A stretch of DNA of 64,000 nt from Plotosus lineatus (taxonomy: Eukaryota > Chordata > Actinopteri > Siluriformes > Plotosidae): positions 57,473,125 to 57,537,124 of the forward strand of contig CM045731.1 of assembly GCA_024760905.1 (NCBI GenBank). The letters run 5' to 3'. Positions 46,241-58,014 of the stretch are shown here, piece after piece. Position 1 is the stretch's first letter. Each line of letters opens with the position of its first letter. Position numbers and translations under genes: made by a program. Under the pieces are notes generated by a model that did not search any database, was not told the DNA's origin, and saw only the letters and a program-made list of their open reading frames with translations.

Positions 46241-47590
46241 GGTTAAACTGTGCTTTATATCTCAACAGAAATCAATAATTTATGAAATTTGAAAAAATGT
46301 GGCCGCTATAACCTTGTAATAAACCCAACCAATATCCAATGAAACGCTCCTGTGGCTTCCTGTCCATGTACCTGTAGTCAGAGTGGAGATTATGTTTGTT
46401 AAAGGGGGATTTGGCTTTGGAAGGGCCTTCAAGGGTAGGGGAGGGTTGAGCCAGAGCCCCGAAGAGATACGACTTTCAAATTTTGCTAGATTTCTGGATT
46501 ATCAGCCTTAGCTTTAATAATTAATTCATTCATTCATTTTCTGAACTGCTTAATCCTAGTTAGAAGCTCCCTGAGACTGGTGCCCATCTCAGCCGACTCT
46601 GGGCGAGGGCAGTGTACACCCTGGACAGCTTGCCAGACCATTGTAGAGTCAACACTCACAGAACCATTCACACCTAGCGATGATTTGGAACAGCCAATTA
46701 ATCTACTGTGCATGTTTTTGGACTGTGGGAGGAAACCAGAGTACATACCCGGAGAAAACCGGAGTAACAGGAGGAAACTCACACAAGCAGGGGAAGAACA
46801 TGCAAACCACACAGAAACGCCCAAGCTTTAGCAATGCACAGCATAATGATGTAAAACTGAGCCAAATCAAGCCTGGCATGGAGCTGAGAGGCACAAAAAA
46901 AGAATAAAAGTGACAGCTCAGTTCCAACATATGTACAGAACACATGATACAATTTATCTCCTCTCAGACTAATAATAAGAGGCATAACAAGTCTAACACC
47001 GACCAGAATGGACAGATGAAACAGAACAGAAACATCTGCCTCTGTTTAATGCCAGATACAAAAAAGAAAGAATAAAATAAGTTCCATTGCTTTGATGATG
47101 TAATGGCACATAGCTACATTGTGAGATAAATAACCGTCTTCTTATGCCAGCTTCACCTTTTCCGATGTCACATTTAAATACTCCAACGGTGTATATGATG
47201 AGAAATTAAATCAATAAATAAACCTGTTTCGCAAAAAATAAAGAAAGGCCTCATGAGCCTGGCAGTGCCAAGAGGGTGGAGTTAGCTCCTCTAACTTAGC
47301 CACGAGGTTAAAATGGCATAGCACAGCACAGAACGATATAATCTAGTATGATACGAGACCATATCTATAGATAGTTATGTGGCTAAGGCACAAACAGAAA
47401 TGCATGTATGTATAAATATAGTCACAGCTGGAGCTTAAATAGTAATGTTGCTAGCCAATGCTTATCATGTCGTGCTTCGTCAGGTAAATGGAGCTATCTT
47501 AGCGATGTGGCTAATCCTCAAATTTAGCCTACACACAGGGACACTGCTGTATATTAAACAGGCATTCAAAGTTATTTACAGTCAATATCT
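46241..47590 (-). other. Presumed ABCE1 intron with a SINE B fragment
   Basis: 46512-46830 carries a degraded minus-strand SINE B (complement of GTTTCCTCCTGTTACTCCGG and of the body). The remainder (46835-47590) shows no exon or repeat end I can name. Confidence 0.45.
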
Positions 47591-47593
47591 TAC

Positions 47594-47700
47594 CCCGGTG
47601 TTTTCTGGGACTTTAAACGCTTTATCGGGCTCAAATATTTTGATTCAAACTCTCAGCGTATCAGCCAACGTGCTCTTCATACGAAGAGCCGGCAGAAAAA
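47594..47700 (-). other. abce1: Candidate non-coding first exon of ABCE1
   Basis: On the minus strand a GC-richer block ends with ACACCGGG|GTAAGATATTG, a strong donor at 47593-47592. The matching acceptor would be AACAG just before the coding exon (42145), 10 bases upstream of the ATG. This is inferred from sequence only. Confidence 0.45.
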
Positions 47701-47780
47701 AAAGATGGCGGATGAGACGCCTGACGTATTTCGTTGTGCGACGAAGCGCTCTGTTGCGTCATCACTGTGAGACTTAAACG
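47690..47780. promoter_or_regulatory. Candidate ABCE1 promoter with YY1-like site
   Basis: AAGATGGCGG at 47702-47711 fits the YY1 core common near transcription starts of housekeeping genes. GACGTATTTCGTTGTGCGAC and TTGCGTCATCAC give local CpGs and an ATF/CRE-like half site. It is the only CpG-rich unique block left of the transposon debris. There is no TATA box. Confidence 0.4.
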
Positions 47781-47856
47781 GTTTTTCTACCGCTTGAAAT
47801 AATAAACTGTAGATTCGTGCAAAGTTTTTAGACACTTATTTGTTAGTGCACACTTT

Positions 47857-47857
<1 letters not shown>

Positions 47858-47932
<75 letters not shown>

Positions 47933-47950
47933 ATTTTTTTTTTTTTTCTT
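47858..47950. repeat. (TA)n followed by a T-rich tract
   Basis: About 29 TA units and then about 30 T. Confidence 0.9.
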
Positions 47951-48016
47951 CTTTTTAATTTTGAAGTCATTACAAAAACATTTTATATTCCAAACATTAG
48001 TTTGAACAAATACGGA

Positions 48017-48347
48017 GCAGTGGTGGCCTGGTGGTACAGGGTGCTGGATCACTGATCCTAAGGTTGGGGGTTCGAGTCCCACTCTCCACAAGGTTGTCAC
48101 TGTTCCCCAAGTGCAGCTAACTGGGTTATCAAAGGTCGACCATGTCTCTCACTGTCTATGGTGAGAGGTTCATGTGAAAGAACCATTGCTGACTTTCGTA
48201 AAGAGTAGCTGCATAGCCGACAGCGCTTCTGTCACGTGCTCAAGGGTTGTGTCAGGAAGGGCATCTGGTGTAAAAACCTATGCCAAATCAAACATGCAAA
48301 TCAGATGATTTGCTGTGGTGACCCCTGAAAAAGCTGACAGGAAAAGA
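48017..48347 (+). mobile_element. SINE A copy
   Basis: Head GCAGTGGTGGCCTGGTGGTA, B box GGGTTCGAGTCCC, body and 3' end GATTTGCTGTGGTGACCCCT, nearly full length. Confidence 0.85.
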
Positions 48348-48924
48348 AGTTTAAACAAACGCTGTTGAGCTTTGCAACAAAAATACTAGTTTCTTGCGTT
48401 CATGTCCCGGTCTTGGTGTTTCTCCCTGTACTTGCCTAAGTTTCCTCCTGGTACTCCGGTTGCTTCACACATTCCAAAGACATAACTGGTTGTTCCATAA
48501 CTGCCTCTAGGTGTGAGATGATTGTGAATAGTTCTGTTTGTGTGTTGGCACTGATCTGAACTGGTAGGTTGTTCAAGGTGTACCTTGCTTTTGCTCGGGT
48601 GTTGGTTGAGATAGAATTCAGTCTCCCCGTGATCACAGTATGATAAAACGGTTTGGCGAATGAATGAATTTATTCATAATTGTGCTTTTGTAGCTGTACT
48701 TCAGAACCGATTTCCAGCAGGGAAAGGGTTTCAATTAAATCCCTTTTTTAAAGAATTATTTCTCATTTCAAGTGTTGTCCATACACACTACATAGCTAAA
48801 AGTATACATAGTACATGCTCCTTTCTAAAACTATTCCAAAATGGTTGCAAGCACTCAATTATAATGTCTGTTTGCTTTAACTTGCCCTTATTATGTAAAC
48901 TGGGCCTTTATTGGAACAAAGAGA
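48348..48924 (+). repeat. SINE B body fragment and unassigned sequence
   Basis: 48400-48660 resembles SINE B 3' sequence (CTAAGTTTCCTCCTGGTACT; GTTGTTCAAGGTGTACCTTG). The rest is unassigned. Confidence 0.4.
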
Positions 48925-49853
48925 TCAGTGACAACCTTGTGGAGAGTGGGACTCGAACCCCCAACCTTTGGATCAGTGATCCAGCACCGTATAAGATAAA
49001 ATAAGATAAGATAAGATACAGCTTTATTAATCTCACAATGGAGAAATTCACTGTTACAGGCTCTTGAGGTATCATCAGTAGGGGGTGCAAAAATAGATAC
49101 AAATACAAACATACACACATACATATATATTATATAAGTAAATAAATAAATAGATACATAAATAGTATAAATTAATACACAATAAAAGAAAAGAAGGGAA
49201 CGACTTTGTAGACTGGCCTATATTAAAGTGTAAATGTATCTGAGGGCAGAGTAGATGGGTTGATATGGTTCACAGTCAGTGGGGTAGATGTGGTTGATTA
49301 AAGTGCATGGGGTTTTTATTGCACATAACCGGTATTTTCACAGACAGTTACAAAGTGGCGTTGTACAGTCTGACAGCGGTGGGAATGAATGACCTGCGGT
49401 AGCGCTCCTTCCTGCACTGGGGATGTCTCAGTTGTCCACTGAAGGAGCTACTCAGCTTCTCTACAGTCTGGTGCAGTGGGTGAGAGCTGTTGACCAAGAT
49501 GGATGTGAGCTTTGCTACCATCCTCCTCTCACTCACCTCCTCCACAGAGTCCAGTGGGCAGCCGACCAGCTTGTTCAGCTGACCAGCTTGTTCAGTCTCT
49601 TTCTGTCCCGCTCTGTGCTGCCCGGGGCCCAGCAGATGGCAGCGTAGAGGATTGCAGAGGCTACCACAGAGTCATAAAATGTCCTGAGCAGAGGTCTGCA
49701 TACTCCGAAGGACCTGAGTCTCCTCAAAAGGTGGAGGCGACTCTGGCCCTTCTTGTACAGGGCGTTGGTGTTGTGGAACTAGTCCAGTTTATTGTTAAGG
49801 TGAACGCCCAGGTATTTGAAATTGTTCACTATCTCAATGTCCTGTCCCTGGAC

Positions 49854-49910
<57 letters not shown>

Positions 49911-49927
49911 ACTAGACCACCACTGCC
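48925..49927 (-). mobile_element. SINE A head split by a LINE 3' end
   Basis: 48925-48992 and about 49906-49927 are two parts of one minus-strand SINE A head (GATCCAGCACCGTAT / ACCACTAGACCACCACTGCC). Between them lies a minus-strand LINE 3' part: tail (AAGAT)n at 48993-49017, a C-terminal trace with PLHQTVEKLSSSFSGQLRHP then KERYRRSFIPTAVRLYN (49470-49350), and NFKYLGVHLNNKLD near 49820. A (TA)n run (49857-49908) marks the junction. Confidence 0.7.
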
Positions 49928-49949
49928 TCACATAATATAGAATATAATA

Positions 49950-49951
49950 TG

Positions 49952-50008
<57 letters not shown>

Positions 50009-50015
50009 TTATATA
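49950..50015. repeat. (ATT)n microsatellite
   Basis: About 20 ATT units. Confidence 0.9.
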
Positions 50016-50438
50016 TTGCATATTTATTATTCTATTATGCATGACACCGAATGATATTTGATATCAACATTTACAAATAACAAGTAAGAGTTCAGGACAG
50101 GAAAAAAGTAAACCGGTCGCTAGCTGGCTATGTCTGCCTCCCGTTATTTGCATTTTCATACCAAAAATATCCGAATGCGCAATACTAAATTTTTCATTGC
50201 ACATTGTGCCGTGTATCTGTCATGTAAATGTAAAGTCTGTTAGGCTCTTTAAACCTGAGCCTAGTAGCTCATCAGGTCGGTGCTTATAAAATTCTTGCTT
50301 TCTTTTCATTGCCATTTTGGGTTTCCAGCAACTATTCAATCATTGGTTCTGACTACCACGGATAGCCGTTGATTCATGGAAATCAACTTACCCTGCTGCT
50401 AATTAATAATATTTGGATATATATATAATAATAACATT
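50016..50438. other. Intergenic sequence with a SINE C scrap
   Basis: 50237-50290 matches the SINE C 3' end (GAGCCTAGTAGCTCATCAGG). Nothing else recognised. Confidence 0.4.
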
Positions 50439-50456
50439 AATATCTGCTTCCTTTAA

Positions 50457-50712
50457 GATTGCGATGGTTTGGACATGTACAGGAGGAGGGATAGTGAGTA
50501 CAGTATATTGGTAGTAGGATGCTGAGGTTGGAACTACCAGGCAGAAGGCCTAGAGGAAGCCCAAAGAGAAGATTTATGGATGTGGTGAAGGAGGACATGA
50601 AGGTAGTTGGAGTAAGAGTAGAAGATGCAGAGGATAGGGTGAGATGGAGGCGATTAGTTTTCTGTGGTGACCCCCTGAAGGGAAAAGCCGAAAGGAAAAG
50701 AAGAAGAAGAAG
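50457..50712 (+). mobile_element. RTE-like LINE, copy 3 (256-bp 3' stub)
   Basis: Severely 5'-truncated: it encodes only LRWFGHVQ to the end of the ORF, then the LINE 3' end and an AAG tail. The 18-bp target duplication AATATCTG(C/T)TTCCTTTAA at 50439-50456 and 50713-50730 proves a target-primed insertion. Confidence 0.9.
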
Positions 50713-50730
50713 AATATCTGTTTCCTTTAA

Positions 50731-51479
50731 AAGAAAAGGCACCTTATCAAGGAAAGGTTGTGTGCAATACATTAGTAATTAAACATGAGCATGAGTACCG
50801 CTTACCTGCTCTGTGGTTGTGCTTGGATAGCAAGGTGTGTGTAAGGTCTGTGTGCTTTGTACATTCTATACAGATGAAATGAAAAAAGTGTGTTTGTGAG
50901 TTGCTCACGTATGTTAAGAAACACTAACGATTATAATCCATACAAGTCAGTACAGCTACCCTGGTTGTGAATGATGCGGAATAATACTCATATTAATCCT
51001 AACCCTACCAAATAAAAGTACTCACATCATTTCCACTTAAAAAGTGTTGAGCCGAAGGAGAACCCTGAAGCCTCCGGACATTTCTCACTATCACTGTTAT
51101 ACTGCACATGACACTGTTATATTTAATTTAAATAATATTTTTGCTAAAGGAATAATAAATGACACTTCACCTTGAAAGTAAGGCTTTACTTCCTCTGAAG
51201 GTGTCATTCTTTTGATTGTTGTAATCATGGGAAACCTGATACTTTGCTGAAGGTCTTCCTCCACCACCTGACATACAGTAGTTCTGCTGAAGGACAGATT
51301 TCTTCAGCTACAGGAGTAGGGGCAACTGAAATCTGCAATGGAACCATATTTTACCTACACACAAACAAATGTTTTTCTGTAATAATGTCCAGAGAAAGCT
51401 GCACCTCAGACTGCACCTCAGAGACCCGAGAGAACAAGATTTGCTTCATGAGAACCAAAGCAAGAGCAATTAAAAAGTA
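50731..51479. other. Intergenic sequence, nothing recognised
   Basis: No supported exon or repeat. Short frames such as 51244-51510 have no recognisable similarity. Confidence 0.35.
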
Positions 51480-52568
51480 CAGTGGTACCTCGACTTACGT
51501 GTGTCCCTGATAACGAATTTGCCATGATATGACCTTCGATCCCACCAAAAATCTGCCCCATCCAATGAATAAATTTCCGACTTACGAGCTCTACTGGGAA
51601 AATGGCTTGTCCGGGTTGATTAGCTGTGTATTCGTTCGCGTGTATTCCTCCTTGCTCTGAGAACGCCTTGTGCAGTGCTTCTCAATTATTTTCTGCGATG
51701 CCCCCTATAGGAAGAAAAAAAAACATTTTACGCCCCCCCCCTGCACAACTATAAATAGAGTTTAATGCACTTCATGTTGTTTGCTCAGTGCTTTTTCCCA
51801 GTGAGAGTGCCACTGCCACCTAGTGTAGAGGATGTGCAATCACACTTAAAGCTGGTCCACCAGTATGTTAAAAAAGCATGTTCCCCAGGGTCAATTAGCC
51901 TCGTATTCTTCCGTGTGTATTCCTCCGCTCTCCTTTCCGCGCCAGCATTAGTAGCGGCACACACACAAAAGTTTTTCTTTCCTGTGGTTCGAATTTTCTG
52001 ACTTTTTAGTTTTATATTTTATTGTGCTTATCCCAGTGTTTCTAAGATGGGTCATGAGAAGGTGGCTGGCGTATTCAGGAGAAGAAAATCGATTTCTCCT
52101 GAAATGAAGCTTGAAAACATAGATAAACATGAAAAAGGAGTCCGCGTGGCCGAAGACAAGTGATTAAAATTAGTGACGTGAAATAAAACAGTTAAAAAAT
52201 CCAAGTTAAAAAAAATAGTCGTGTAAGTTAATGTTAAGTGCTATTTTAAACTTCAGACGCACTTACTGTATTGTTTCTTGACTTATTGTTTATTCTTGTT
52301 TTATTATTATTTATTGTTAATTGCAGTATTATTAATGTTACTGTACATGTGTTATGATTGTGAAATGTTTATTGTTACATGTTTATCTTAAATATATTAT
52401 GTCAAAAAATACATGTTTGTGTCAGGTTATATGAGTTTGGAAGGGGGTTGAAACGGATTAATTGGTTTTCTATTGTTTCCTATGGGAAGTTTTGTTTCAT
52501 CTAACAAATGATTCCACTTACAAGCTTGACCTCGGAACAGATTCATTTTATAAGTAGAGGTACCACTG
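51480..52568 (+). mobile_element. Tigger-like element with helix-turn-helix trace
   Basis: Ends CAGTGGTACCTCGACTTACG and TAAGTAGAGGTACCACTG, TA on both sides (51478-51479, 52569-52570). The segment 52048-52160 reads KMGHEKVAGVFRRRKSISPE then MKLENIDKHEKGVRVAED, the N-terminal DNA-binding start of Tigger transposases. A C-rich block (51676-51760) may be a smaller nested element. Confidence 0.8.
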
Positions 52569-53783
52569 TAGTTATAAATTCTCCATTTTCAACACTTTGC
52601 AACCTTGTTCTGACCCTGACCTTTGATACTTCCTGCTAAGTTTGCTTCACAGGAGTGGAACCCTGTGTAATTTTCCCAAAATGGAATATGTAATATTTTC
52701 CTATCTGTAACAAGTGGGGGTTCATCCAATCGAATCCATTAGGCATACATAACAGAGGCAGATGATTTTCTGTGGCGACCCCTGAAGGGAACAGATGAAA
52801 GGAAAAGAAGAAGGCTGAGAGCTTTTGTTTCTCCCTCCTGATGATTGGTTGCAGATGATATGTACACCTCTTTTTTTCTCTTTTGCACACATGTAATCAA
52901 TGTGACTGCTTGAATTGTGAATTCACTTGTTTAGTGTGTTTTTAATTATTATTTAAGCCCTATGATGCCACTCAAACGCCCTGCATCTTCTCTAGCTTCT
53001 GGTAAGGAGCATAAGTGCTTTATTCATTAATAAATATTATCACAGTGAAAAATGGAAAAGTTTTTACTTAATCATTACTAAATTTTACAACATTATTACT
53101 GTATTAATGAATAAGACTGTCTGTAGAATGTGTTTAAGATGCAAATTTTAGCACATGTAATATCATACATAGGGTTTTAAAACCGCGTCAATAACTCGCA
53201 GATTTTCTTGATCCGCTGGAAGGACTGGAACCGAACCATCATGAAAAACGTGGGCCTACTGTATCATTATCTAACATTATCTGTTGTCTGCTTCTGATGA
53301 TGTAAGCAGGCATTTTGAAAGGACGTCATTGTGTAAAACTATTATATATAAGTATTGCTAATAGGATGGCGGTAACTGATGAGTTTTATTTGGCTGATGT
53401 CTTTATCAATTCAAGTATACTGCACTATCTTGAAACAACTACTGAGTCGACTCACTGCTGAACCGATACAAGTCAATTCAGATCCGAATCCAGTAAGATT
53501 CAGTACAGGTTAGTAGAACATTTAACACTTTCATTAAAACACATATTTCATTAATAAATTTACTAATGCGATACTCCTTGTGATTTAGATTCATACAATG
53601 TGCAGTATGTTAAAATCACAGACGCACACACATGGTACATAAACATTAGTTTATCTACATTTAATGATGAATTAATCCCATGCACAACATATTTCACTTC
53701 GTATTCTTTGACTACACCCTGGAATAAACACTCTCTGCAACAGATACTTCAGCAACATGAGCTAAAACTCCAGGGTTTTCATT

Positions 53784-53815
<32 letters not shown>

Positions 53816-54074
53816 CACGCGCGTGTCTACCCGATCCACATCTACTGCTCAATTTGTACCACATATTCGCGGTTGGGAAGTGTTCATACAGCGCATGTGC
53901 GAACTACTCCATCCACAGCACAGATGCAACATTAGCCCTCTTCTGACCACAAAAGCAATCAAATATACATTTTCACGTGTACAGTATTTTTGTATATTTT
54001 TATTGTCATAACAAAATAGTTAGGTTAAAAATTGTGATCATATGAAAAGTGTTGCAGTCTAAAAATTATTTTAC
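52569..54074. repeat. Intergenic, with a right half of a CAGTAGGCCC element
   Basis: 53030-53261 resembles the right arm of the CAGTAGGCCC family and ends GGGCCTACTG followed by TA. 52755-52815 holds an RTE/SINE 3' end scrap (TTTTCTGTGGCGACCCCTGA). A (GT)n(GC)n run lies at 53787-53825. Nothing else was recognised. Confidence 0.5.
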
Positions 54075-55165
54075 TTGAAAATCGATCCACTCCTACCTGA
54101 ATCACCACCTTATCGGGGTGGAGGGGTTTGCGTGTCCTAATGATCCTAGGAGTTATGCTGTCGGGGGCATTATGCTCCAGGTAGGGTCACCCAAAGCAAA
54201 CAGGCTCTAGATGAAGGTCCAGACGAAGCATGGGTCAAAAGACTGCTATGAAGAAAAAACACAATAGACACAGTTTCCCTTGCCTGGACGTGGTTTACTG
54301 TGGGACCCCCCCCCCCCCCCCCGAGGGAGCCAGGGTTGGGGAGGGGCTCGAAGGGGAACACCTGGTAGTCGGGCTTCTGCCCATGGAGCTTGCCATCCCA
54401 GAGAGAAGACATGGGTCCGCCCTCCCATGGAACCACCACCTGTGGGAGGGGCAAATGGGGTCGGGTGTAGTGTGAGTTGTTTGACAACCTAAGGCATGGG
54501 TTCTTTTGAAACGGTCCTTGGCCAATGGCTCTGACTCTTGGGACATGGAATGTCACCTCTCTGGTGGAGAAGGAGCCTGAGCTGATGCATGAGGTTGGGA
54601 TATACCGACTACATATAGTCGGACTCACCTCAACAGATAGCTTGGACTCTGGAACCAATAATCTCGAGGGGCCTGGACCTTATTCCATACTGGAGTTGCT
54701 CATGGGGAGAGATGGCGAGCTGGTGGTGGGCATCCTTGTTGCCCCCTAGCTCGGTGCTCACACGTTGGGTTCTCCCCGGTTAACGAAAGGGTAGTTTCCC
54801 TCTGCCTTCAAGTGGGGGTGGGGGGGACAAGTCCTAACTGATGTTTGTCCTTATGCACTAAATGACAGTTCAGAGTACCCACCCTTATTGGAGTCTTTAG
54901 GGGGTGTGTTGAAGAATGCTCGACTTGGAGGACTCACTTATTGTTCTGGGAGACTTCAGTGCCCATGTGACAATGATAGTGTGACCTAGAAGGATGTGAT
55001 CGGTAGGTACGGCCTGTTCAGTCTGAACCAAATGGTGTTTCGTTGTTGGACTTGTGTGCTCATCACGGTTTATCCATCACAAACAACATGTTTGAACATA
55101 AGGGTGTCCATCAGTGTATTTGGGAACAGGACACCCTACGCCATAGTTCGATGGTTAACTTAGTA
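54075..55165 (+). mobile_element. Rex3: Rex3 5' fragment
   Basis: Starts with the Rex3 leader (CACCACCTTATCGGGGTGGA; GGGAGTTATGCTGTCGGGGG-like segment near 54140) and reaches the endonuclease (MALTLGTWNVTSLVEKEPEL at 54525; GGTCTTAC-type DFSAHV trace near 54950; NLVVVSPEC near 55155). It is broken by frameshifts and a C run at 54307-54322. It stops where RTE LINE copy 4 begins. Confidence 0.75.
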
Positions 55166-55999
55166 GTTGTGTCACCAGAATGCAGAATGCAGCCTTGAGG
55201 GGGCACAAGCCAGTGTTCTCTCTCATGCATTTATCATGTCCCAAGTCCGGATAAATGCAGAAGGGTTGTGCCAGGAAGGGCATCCGACGTAAAACCAATA
55301 CCCGAATTGATATGCAAAACATCAATATTACCTCCATACAGGATCAGTTGAGGCCCGGGTCAACATCAGTGCTGTTAATCAACAGGGTGCTGGTGGAAAT
55401 TGGACTACTGTTGGTCTAAGAAGGAGAGGTGGGAAGTGTGTCTATAGGCAGAGAGAGAAGAGGAAAAGCATGAGTCTAGGATTAAAAGTAGGGACTTTGA
55501 ATGTTGGAACTATGACAGGAAAAAGTAGAGAGCTGGCTGACATGATGCAGAGGGGGAAGGTGGACATACTGTGTGTTCAGGAGACCAGGTGGAAAGGTAG
55601 CAAGGCTAGAAGCTTAGGAGCAGGGTTTAAGATGTTTTATCATTGTGTCAATGGGAAGAGAAAGGGAGTAGGAGTCTTCTAGAACATTCCTGACCAACCT
55701 CTCCTTCAAGATGAAATTGAAGGCGTGATGTTCAATTTTGTTAGTGCTTATGCCCCAGAGGCAGGATGTGAGCTCGAAGAGAAGGAGATATTCTGTGGAA
55801 TGAGGAAGTGCAAGAGTGTGTACAAAGGAAGAGGTTAGCTAAGAAGAAGTGGGACATTGCGAGGACCGAAGAGGGCAAACAGGAATACAGGGAGACACAG
55901 CGTAAGGCGGCGCAAGGTAGCAGTGTCAAAGGCCAAACAGAGGGCGTGTGATGACTTGTATGTAGGTTGTACAGTAAAGAGTGATAAAATTATTTATAG

Positions 56000-56322
56000 T
56001 GGATAGGACGCAGGATCGCTGATCCTGAGGTTGGGGGTTCGAGTCCCCACAGGGTTGTCACTGTCCCCCCAGTGCAGCTAACTGGGTTATCAAAGGCGGG
56101 CCATGTCCCTCACTGTCTTTGGTGAGAGGCATATAAAAGAACCATTGCTGACTTTCGTAAAGAGTAGGCTGCAAAGCCGTTGGCGTGTTTCTGTCCCTTG
56201 CTAAAGGGTTGTGACAAGAAGGGCATCGGACGTAAAAACCTATGCCAAATCAAATGTGTGAATCAGATGATTCGCTGTGGTGACTCCCGAAAAAGGGAAA
56301 AAGCCAAAAGAGAAGAAGATAC
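56000..56322 (+). mobile_element. SINE A inserted into RTE LINE copy 4
   Basis: The SINE lacks the first bases of its head but keeps the B box GGGTTCGAGTCCC, body and 3' end with AGAAGAAG tail. The LINE sequence resumes at ATACAGATTGGAACAGCAG, matching copy 2 near 10230. Confidence 0.8.
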
Positions 56323-57121
56323 AGATTGGAACAGCAGAACAATAGAGATGGGAAGGACGTGCAGCAAGTTAGTGATAAAGCACAGAGAGGGAAATGTATT
56401 GACTGATGACAAAAGTGTGTTGATGGAAAAATGGAAGATGGAAAGAGTACTTTGAAAAGCAGATGAATGAGGAAAATGAGAGAGAGAAGAAAAAGAGTAG
56501 AAGAGGTGACTGTTGAGGACCAGGAAGTAGCAAAGATTAGTAAGGGTGAAGTGAGGAGGGCACTGAAGAGGATGAAGAGTGGAAAGGCAGTTGGTCTTGA
56601 TGACATACCTGTGGAGAGTGAGCGGATGCCAGAGGAATGGAAGAGAAGTGCCCATTTTTAAGAACAAGGGAGACGTGCAGAGTTGTGGCAACTACAGAGG
56701 GATAAAGTTGATGAGCCATACGATGAAGTTATGGGAAAGAATAGTGGAAGCTAGACTAAGGGCAGAGGTCAGCATTTGTGAACAACCGTTTGGTTTCATG
56801 CCAAGAAAGAGCACCACAGATGCAGTGTTTGCTTTGAGGATGTTAATAGAGAAGTACAGAGAAGGTCACAGGGAGCTGCATTGTGCCTTTTTGGATTTGG
56901 AGAAAGCATATGACAGGGTCCCAAGAGAAGAACTCTGGTACTGTATTGCATGAGGAAGTCTGCAGTGGCAGAGAAGTATGTTAAAGTGGTGCAGGACGTG
57001 TATGAGAGATGTAAGACAGTGGTGAGGTGTGCTGTCGGTGTGACAGAAGAGTTCAAGGTGGAGGTCTTGATCTTGATAGGTTAGGTGATACGTCGCAAGG
57101 ACATTAATTCACCGCAAGGAG

Positions 57122-57979
57122 GTGGGACTGCATCAAGGGTCAGCTCTCAGCCCCTTCTTATTTGCTATGGTGATGGACAGGCTAACAGACGAGGTTAGAC
57201 AAGAATCTCCATGGACTATGATGTTTGCAGATGACATCGTGATCTGTAGTGAGAGCAGAGAACAAGTGGAGGAAAATCTAGAGAGGTGGAGGTATGCCCT
57301 GGAAAGGAGGGGATTGAAGGTTAGTCTCAGTAAGACGGAATACATGTGTGTGAATGACAAGGACCCAAGAGGAACTTTGAGGTTACAGGGGGCAGAGATA
57401 AAGAAGGTGGAGGATTTTAAGTACTTAGGCTCAACAATCCAGAGCAATGGAGAGTGTGGAAAAGAGGTGAAGAAGCACGTGCAGGCAGGTTGGAATGGAT
57501 GGAGAAAAGTGTCCGGTGTGATGTGTGATAGGAGAGTATCGGCAAGAATGAAGGGAAAAGTGTACAATACGGTGATGAGGCCAGCAATGTTGTATGGTTT
57601 AGAGACAGTGGCCCTGGGGAAAAGACAGGAGTCAGAGTTGGAGGTAGCAGAGATGAAAATGTTGAGGTTCTCTTTGGGAGTAACGAGGATGGATAGGATC
57701 AGAAATGAGTACATCAGAGGGACAGCACATGTTAGATGTTTCGGAGACAAAGTCAGAGAGGCTAGATTGAGATGGTTTGGACATGTACAGAGGAGGGATA
57801 GTGAGTATATTGGTCGTAGGATGCTGAGGTTGGAACTACCAGGCAAAAGGCCCAGAGGAAGACCAAAGAGAAGATTTATGGATGTGGTGAAGGCGGACAT
57901 GAAGGTCGTTGGAGTAAGAGTAGAAGATGCAGAGGATAGGGAGAGATGGAGGCAGATCATTTGCTGTGGCGACCCCTGA
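57122..57979 (+). pseudogene. Open C-terminal reverse transcriptase of RTE LINE copy 4
   Basis: 285 codons: GLHQGSALSPFLFAMVMDRL, FADDIVICSE, CVNDKDPRGTLRLQGAEI, LRWFGHVQRRDSEYIGRRML, and the stop at GDP. It is the best preserved stretch of this LINE in the window. The upstream frame is interrupted, so it has no normal start. Confidence 0.8.
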
Positions 57980-58014
57980 AGGGAACAGCCGAAAGGAAAA
58001 GAAGAAGAGAGATG

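Larger units (their letters stand above)
55187..58007 (+). mobile_element. RTE-like LINE, copy 4, with internal deletions and a SINE insertion
   Basis: The leader and ORF start (MSLGLKVGTLNVGTMTGKSR, 55470) are followed by a deletion of most of the endonuclease (near 55790), a SINE A insertion (56000-56322), a second deletion near 56615 in the linker, and a 55-bp insert near 57064-57118. The C-terminal reverse transcriptase (57122-57979) is open. The 3' end matches the other copies. Confidence 0.85.

Noticed and set aside
54307..54322. G-quadruplex or regulatory C run
   Set aside because: A single homopolymer inside a decayed Rex3 leader; more likely expansion or sequencing artefact.
57133..57960. 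275-codon open frame on the minus strand
   Set aside because: Exact shadow of the RTE reverse transcriptase on the plus strand; composition (Ser/Leu/Thr-rich) is that of an antisense frame.
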